Shown here: one piece after another, positions 58,721 to 64,000 of the stretch
How positions within the stretch are numbered: position 1 is the stretch's first letter
How the letters are laid out: every line of letters begins with the position of its first letter
Assembly: GCA_007922305.1 (NCBI GenBank)
Contig: ML677335.1
Location: 18,138,246-18,202,245, forward strand
Source of the DNA: Dermatemys mawii
Taxonomy: Eukaryota; Chordata; Testudines; Dermatemydidae
Length of the DNA: 64,000 nt
Direction of reading: 5' to 3'
Translations under genes and position numbers: made by a program
The notes under the pieces: generated by a model
Told to the model about the DNA's origin: nothing
What the model saw: the letters and a program-made list of their open reading frames with translations, nothing else
Database searches by the model: none

Positions 58721-59345
58721 CAGGGGTTGAAAGTAACTTAAAGGACTTACCGGGATGCTGGAGTCCTGAGAAGGGGGCGGTACCTCAGCCTGAAGAGGCA
58801 GGGATTTTAAATCCCCACATCCTTTAAATCAGGTAGTGGCGGCTGGGAGCCCCAGGTCCTTTAAATCACCCCTGGAGCTACCAGCCTGCAGTGATTTAAA
58901 GGGCCCAGGGCAGTAACGGTGGCAGGGAGCCCTGGGCCCTTTAAACCACTGCCGGAGCCCCACTGCTGAAGCCATGGGGTTGTGGCAGTAACAGGGCTGA
59001 GGCAGCTATTTAAAGGGCCTCGGGGGTCCGGCTGCTGCTACCGCCCCAGGCCCTTTAAATCATCCCCAGAGCCCTGCTGCCGGACCCTTGTCGTGGCAGC
59101 AGTGGGGCTCTGGCAGTGATTTAAAGGGCTGGGACAGTAGCAGTGGTAGGAGCTCCAGGCCCTTTAAATTGCAAACCCCACAACCACTACTCTAGGGCTC
59201 AGGCAGTGGGGCTCTTTTGGCAATGTAAAGGGTCTGGGGCTGCAGCCGCTGCTACTGCCCCAGGCCTTTACATTGCTGCCTGGGTAAGCTGGGCTGTCGT
59301 GGTATGGCACACTGGCTCTTGCTGGCAGAAGCTCTCTGTGCATGT
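58721..59345. repeat. GC-rich repeat with alternating TTTAAAGGGCC arrays, ASAH2 intron 1
   Basis: Eleven TTTAAA/TTTACA-type cores occur between 58803 and 59270. They are mostly in alternating orientation (CCCTTTAAATC, then GATTTAAAGGG), separated by 30-70 bases of Gly/Pro-codon-like GC-rich sequence (gcagcagtggggctctgg). It may be a DNA transposon of unknown family: 'gcaggggttgaaagtaactt' at the left edge resembles a hAT-type terminus. Frames at 59143-59421 on both strands are shadows. Confidence 0.7.
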
Positions 59346-59631
59346 AATGGTGAACTATACTGACACCAACAGAATATTGATGGAATATATAGGCCTTGTT
59401 TCGAAGGTTGGTATACAATGATTGTGAATTTTTTTCAGTCTATAAGTAGGACCATGGGTTGCCTGCTCTGAATGCAGGGATCTGAAATCCCATATACGCT
59501 ACAGGAAGCTACCTTTTTATCCTGATAATCCAGTTCCTTCTTGCTCAGTGTTGTGAGAAAAATGTGTCTGTTCATTTCTGATGTGTTCAATGTGTTAGTG
59601 TTTTCACTCATATTAACTCAAATCCCTTCAG

Positions 59632-59708
59632 CTGCTGCTGGTTCTAAAAACTACCTGATTGGTGTTGGTCGAGCTGACTGCACTGGACCAGTTGCAGAAG
59701 TCCCTTTG
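59632..59708 (+). CDS. ASAH2: ASAH2 coding exon 2, start of the ceramidase domain
   Basis: Two bases complete the split Ala codon and 25 codons follow: AAGSKNYLIGVGRADCTG then PVAEVPL. The motif Y-L-I-G-V-G-R-A-D-C-T-G opens the neutral/alkaline ceramidase domain in all family members. The acceptor is tcccttcag and the donor GTGTGT, phase 0. The next exon begins exactly where the family sequence continues. The human protein carries dozens of Ser/Thr-rich residues just before this point; here the linker is only about 15 residues unless a phase 1-1 exon was missed in the 1.07-kb intron. Confidence 0.95.
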
Positions 59709-59941
59709 GTGTGTATAGAAACTTAATAAAATGTCTGTGAAACATGTTATCTTAGTATTCTTTCATGTACCAAATCCCATGGCTTCTATGGCATAGGACG
59801 CTTTCTTTCTTTAATGAACAAATAAAACTTTACATTACATTTACATTGTATGGGGCACAATCACCCTTTGTTTTTCAGTCTGTCAATCTGCATAGAATGA
59901 ATGTCTCAATGAACTGTTCTTCAGAAAATTTGCCTTAGCTG

Positions 59942-59976
59942 ATCTTTTCTTTCTTTCTTTCTTTTTTTTTTTTTTT
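59942..59976. repeat. CTTT/T-rich simple repeat
   Basis: (TTTC)n followed by an 18-base T run. Confidence 0.85.
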
Positions 59977-60254
59977 GCTGCCCAGATATTTAAATACTGA
60001 ATCACCAAGTATTAATATTAATCAATATTTGCTAGACAGAAAAGGGAAATATTAGAAGGGATTTTTTAAAATTTTAAAACTGGCATAATTACATTATGAA
60101 AACTGTTTAAAAGTAATATTTAAGGGGTATGTGCATTGACAATTTTTTTATTCTCTGCTATTCTAACTTACCCCTCAAAAAACAACAACAATAAAAAGTC
60201 AAGCAACTTCAAGTTGGCTTTGATTGTATGCACTAATTATAGGATATTTAATAT

Positions 60255-61778
60255 TAGGTCTGTCGATTAATTGCAGTTAACTCATGTGAGTAACTTAAAA
60301 AAATAATCACGATTAATCGCATTGTTAAATAACAGAATACTAACTGCAATTTATTAAATATATTTGGATGTTTTTCTACATATTAAAATATATTGATTTC
60401 AATTACAACACAAAATACCAAGTGTACAGTGCTCACTTTTTATTACAAATATTTGCTCTGTAAAAATGATAAAAGATATAATATTTTTCAATTCACCTCC
60501 TACAAGAACTAGTGCAATCTCTTTATCATGAAAGTGCAACTTTCAAATCTAGTTTTTGGTTACATAACTGCACTCAAAAACAAAACAAGTCCACTCTGTT
60601 CTACATCTTTTTCAGCCAGTTGCAAAGAGAAACAAGTTTGTTTACATTTATGGGAGATAATGTTGCCCACTTCTTAATTACAGTGTCACCTGAAAGTGAG
60701 AATAGCACCTGTTGTAGCTGGTAATGCATCTGGCATGTAAATATCTTGCAATAAAGATTCATATGCCTCTTCATGCGCTGGTCATCGTTCCAGACAACAT
60801 GTGACTGAACTCCTTGGGGGAGAATTGTATGTGTCCTGTTCTGTTTTACCTGCTTTCTGCCATATATTTCATGTTATATTAGTCTCAGATGATGACCCAG
60901 CACATGTTGTTCTTTTAAAGAACACTTTCACTGCAAATCTGACAAAATGCAAAGAAGAGACCAATGTGAAATGTCTAAAGATAGCTATAGAAGTCGACCC
61001 AAGATTTAAGAATCTGAAGTGCTTTTCAAAAGCAGAGAAGGATGAGGTGTGGAGCATGTTTTCAGAAGTGTTAAAAGAGCAACAGTCTGCAGAAACTACA
61101 GGATCCGAACCACCAAAAAAGAAAATCAACCTTCTGCTAGCGACATCTGACTCAGATGATGGAAATGAACATGCGATGGTCTGCACTGCTTTGGATTGTT
61201 ATCAAGCAGAACCCGTCATAAGCATGGAAACATGTTCTCTGGAATGGTGGTTAAAGCATCAAGGGACATATGAATCTGGCATGTAAATATCTTGTGACTG
61301 CCAGCTGCAACACTGCCATGCAAAATGCCAGTTCTCACTTTCAGGTGACATTGTAAACAAGAATCAGGCATCATTATCCTCTGCAAATGTAAGCAAACTT
61401 GTTTGAGTGATTGGCTAAACAAGTAGTAGGACTGATTGGACTTGTAGGCTCTAAAGTTTTACACTGTTTTTTATTTCTGAGTGCAGGTTTTTTGGTACAT
61501 AATTCTACACTTGTAAGTTCAACTTTCATGATTAAGAAATTGCACTACAGCACTTGTATTAGGTGAATTGAAAAATCCTATATCTTTTGTTTTTTACAGA
61601 GCAAATATTTGTAATAAAAATAAAGCGAGCACCGTACACTTTGCATTCTGTGTTGTAATTGAAATTAATATATTTGAAAATGTATAAAACATTCAAAATA
61701 TTTGAATAAATGGTATTCCATTATTGTTTATCAGCACGATTAATCATGATGAATCTTTTTAATCGCTTGACAGTCCTA
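60255..61778 (+). mobile_element. hAT element with about 0.5-kb terminal inverted repeats
   Basis: Starts TAGGTCTGTCGATTAATTGC. The right end reversed reads TAGGACTGTCAAGCGATTAA. Similarity of the two arms continues inward for about 500 bases (for example 'ttacaacacaaaataccaag' versus 'ttacaacacagaatgcaaag', then 'tatttgctctgtaaaa', 'atcatgaaagt', and 'gtcacctgaaagtgagaa' in both). Flanks tttaatat and cttaatgt agree at six of eight bases, fitting an eroded 8-bp hAT duplication. The centre holds the transposase remnant. It lies in ASAH2 intron 2. Confidence 0.85.
60801..61286 (+). pseudogene. hAT transposase C-terminal remnant
   Basis: The 161-codon frame reads EVDPRFKNLKCFSKAEKDEV, then ETTGSEPPKKKINLLL, then CYQAEPVISMETCSLEWWLK. 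This is the order of the hAT C-terminal (dimerisation) region: DPRFK..F, PPKKK, and Y..EP.I....PL.WW..H. The N-terminal BED finger, catalytic residues and the rest are missing. The frame ends GMTAA-like at 61286, inside the right inverted-repeat zone. Confidence 0.78.
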
Positions 61779-61949
61779 CTTAATGTATAACCTATATCAT
61801 TCTGGTTTTAATGGTTAGCTATAATTTGGGTCCTGTAATGATTTTGCTTGGAGAAATATTGTTAGCCAGAATCAAAATAGTTCAATCAAAAAAGGGAAAA
61901 GATACTTATTGTGGCTTTGAAGAAGGGCTATACCTTCCTTGAATATTTT

Positions 61950-62760
61950 ATTATGTTTTTACTTGTTTTCCTATCTTTACGGTAATTGATTTAGCGGAAG
62001 TGTTAGAAGATGGATATAAAGGGAGGATGATATTTAAGGGAAAAGTAGGAAGTAGATGTGAACATAGAAGAGATAGCAACTGAGAGTGTTTGTGTGAGCG
62101 TATGCATGGGAAAATAGAAGATGAATAGGGTAAAGTACCAGCATGAGCATTACAACTTCTCACATCGCTGGGCCGAAGAATTTGCAGGCGAAGGTGACCA
62201 AGCAACCCTGAAGGGCAAGTCGAGCTCCAGCTGGTATCACCGGACAAGAGGGCCAAATGGCTGAAGAACAAAGATACCCAGGATAACCACCCCCGAGACG
62301 TCATGGAGATGTTGCATGCGCATCAAAGGTTACAGCTGTGTGACAAAGCATCCTCCATAGGCTCGCATGGGAGAAAATCTCTATAAGAACTGAGTAAAAA
62401 TAATAAGATGTTGAGTCTGGTTCTGCTACCACCCTCCAGGAGCATCTGATGGCATTGGACAAAGGCTGGGCTCCACCTCGTGTTCAAGTTACCTGGCCAG
62501 TAACTTGGCATGAGGAACTCTTAGGCTGGTAACTATAACAACTTTGCAGAACTCTATAGGAATGAATGAATGAGTATGTGTGTGTGTGTCAGTCATGACT
62601 AGAGTTAGGATTTGTGATTTGTTCTCTTAACTGTATTCACAACAAATGTGGCATACTTGCCTTGTCCGTCTTACAAGATTCTGCTATTTTTTATTTAAGT
62701 TAGTACAACAATCTATGTAAGTGGAAATTTGTATCAATAAATTGGTCAGTGTGGGTTTGG
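61950..62760 (+). mobile_element. Possible LTR-derived segment, ASAH2 intron 2
   Basis: 'gagaaaatctctataagaac', 'tgatggcattggacaaaggc', 'gaatgaatgagtatgtgtgt' and a late cacaacaaatgtggc resemble a sauropsid endogenous-retrovirus LTR read forward, with decayed poly(A) signal. Ends and target duplication were not found. The minus-strand frame at 61951-62304 shows no domain. Confidence 0.35.
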
Positions 62761-62783
62761 CCTAATGCTGTGTTCTGCCGCAG

Positions 62784-62933
62784 ATGGGCTATGCCAATCC
62801 AGACCAGCTGGCTGGTGGAATTCTCTCTCGTCTATATAGTCGAGCTTTCATTGTGGCAGAGCCTGATGATTCCAAAAGAGTGGTGTTTGTTAGTGCTGAC
62901 ATAGGCATGGTGTCTCAAAGACTTAGACTGGAG
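62784..62933 (+). CDS. ASAH2: ASAH2 coding exon 3
   Basis: Exactly 50 codons, from MGYANPDQLAGGILSRLYSR to SADIGMVSQRLRLE. The acceptor is ttctgccgcag and the donor is GTATGTG, phase 0 on both sides. The pattern MGY...GI..RLYSRAFI..EP...R.VFVS.DIGM is diagnostic of neutral ceramidase. VFVS.DIGM is the strand and loop leading towards the zinc-binding and catalytic part of the domain, which lies in later exons outside the window. Confidence 0.97.
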
Positions 62934-63029
62934 GTATGTGAATAAAATCAATCACTCTTTACTTTTTCTGTTAGTTTTTAAAAATTATTATCAATAATAA
63001 AAATAAATATTGTCACACTTACCCTAATT

Positions 63030-63125
63030 TAGGCTGGCAGCCTTATTGTTTTCGATGCTGTATAAACATGTAGGAAGAGGCACTCCTGGTCCCAAAGAGC
63101 TGACAATCCTTTGATGGACAAAAGA
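63030..63125 (+). repeat. Old SINE/LINE tail-like fragment
   Basis: 'gctgtataaacatgtaggaa' and 'tcccaaagagctgacaatcc' match a widespread vertebrate repeat tail (..caaagagcttacaatct..). The related words tttacaatctaag occur in the duplicated segment at 44900. Confidence 0.45.
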
Positions 63126-63965
63126 GGGCTTTTATTATGTTTGTATTAGTGGAAAACTTAGCCGCAGATCATGCCTGACAATCCCCTGTAATATTTGATT
63201 TCCAGAACTACTTAATGGTGCTAACAGGTGTACTGAAATTCTGAAAATGTGTTTAGAATAAAGATGCGTAAATCAAAAATGTATGTCATTGTTTTTGGTT
63301 TAGAGAACAGAGTAGGCAGCTTCTTGATGATGTTTCAGTGCAGGTTACGCTACCTCAGGTAATTTAATTATGATGAGTCTAGTTTCAGCCAGAAGTTAAA
63401 ATCACTCATGTCCCAGGCACCCGGAACGGGTCCTAGGGATAACGTCTGATGCTTATCCTTGCGCTTGGTGCACACTTGGTGGCCAAAGCGCAGTGGCACA
63501 TATGGTTTTCTTGCCTGTAGTGCCTTCTTGGTAGCTGGCGAGCCAGTGTGGGATGAATGTCATCAATTAAATGTTTCTGATTTACATTCTTAGAAGATCA
63601 AACTAGTGACAGTGTCAAGGAAGAGGGAATGGTGGGAAGAAATGGGACTCTTCTAGGTAATTTTCATTTGTCTTGTAATAATAAATAAGACTGGCTATAA
63701 ATAAACCATAACAGCCTTTTACTGGATTTAACTACTTCAGGGGTTCTTTACTGAGTGGTCACATGCACTTCCAAGTACTCAGTCATTAGTGGGTGGAGAG
63801 GGGGGTAGGAGCTTGGATGTGGGAAAGGAGGATTATGCTATTACCACAAAAATAAAAAAAGAAAGAAACCCAGGATTATACATATCTATTACTGCCTTGA
63901 TGCAAGGACTGACCTTTCAGGCATGATAGAAAAACACTCTGTAATTACTGCCTCCTTCCTTTTAG

Positions 63966-64000
63966 GTAATGAAGCAATTGAAGAGTAAATATGGGGAGCT
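63966..64000 (+). CDS. ASAH2: ASAH2 coding exon 4 (cut by the window end)
   Basis: After the acceptor ccttccttttag the reading is VMKQLKSKYGEL, matching the ceramidase segment that follows RLRLE in the human enzyme (VLNRLQSKYGSL). The exon runs past the window edge, and the rest of the catalytic domain lies beyond. Confidence 0.93.

Noticed and set aside
59143..59421. Frames of 84-92 codons on both strands
   Set aside because: They sit in the repeated GC-rich array of ASAH2 intron 1 and overlap each other.
61951..62304. 117-codon minus-strand frame
   Set aside because: Within an ASAH2 intron and a probable LTR-like segment; no motif.
1..64000. CRISPR array, bacterial operon, phage or toxin system
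   Set aside because: No spacer-repeat arrays, ribosome-binding sites or packed reading frames. Splice sites, LINE/SINE content and two vertebrate genes fix this as animal nuclear DNA.

Overview
This is a stretch of vertebrate nuclear DNA, most likely from a turtle. It shows intron-exon structure with GT/AG splice sites and low gene density. The repeats are dominated by CR1 LINEs, hAT miniature elements, DIRS retroelements and MIR-like SINEs, with no primate or rodent repeats. The turtle call is inference from the repeat mix; another sauropsid is not excluded.

Two genes can be supported, both on the + strand. The left third carries the last four coding exons of SGMS1 (sphingomyelin synthase 1): 11151-11268, 19073-19226, 20901-21067 and 23565-23744, followed by an AT-rich 3' UTR to about 25130. 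Phases join perfectly and the four exons supply about residues 209-413 of a 413-residue protein, with the catalytic His285, His328 and Asp332 in place. The exons for the N-terminal half, including the SAM domain, lie upstream of the window. The right end carries the first four coding exons of ASAH2 (neutral ceramidase): 58405-58558, 59632-59708, 62784-62933 and 63966 to beyond the window. Sphingomyelin synthase consumes ceramide and neutral ceramidase hydrolyses it, so two ceramide-using genes sit head to tail; the same order is known in mammals.

Between them, 25.1-58.4 kb holds no gene that I can recognise. It is a graveyard of transposable elements: DIRS pieces (25.5-26.3, 27.3, 39.85-41.8 kb), hAT elements with target duplications (27558-28301, 32169-32358, 47030-47321), a 5'-truncated LINE with a restriction-like endonuclease (36744-37771), an L2-like fragment (38.1-38.4 kb), CR1 copies in both orientations, a Tigger-like DNA transposon with nested insertions (47.9-49.8 kb), and a 758-bp segment present twice in opposite orientations 9 kb apart (44642-45399 and 53846-54604).

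The SGMS1 introns contain a CR1 interrupted by a 952-bp solo LTR with a 4-bp target duplication, further LTR pieces, a three-hairpin miniature element and a MIR. ASAH2 intron 1 has a GC-rich array of alternating TTTAAAGGGCC motifs. Intron 2 has a hAT element with unusually long (about 0.5 kb) terminal inverted repeats around a transposase remnant.

I found no prokaryote-like system, CRISPR array or new enzyme pathway. The more unusual objects are structural: the inverted duplication, the long-TIR hAT with a flipped 19-bp block, the hairpin MITE, the R2-like LINE remnant outside rDNA, and an ASAH2 N-terminus with no visible mucin box. Repeat family names come from recalled hallmarks, not from a database search.
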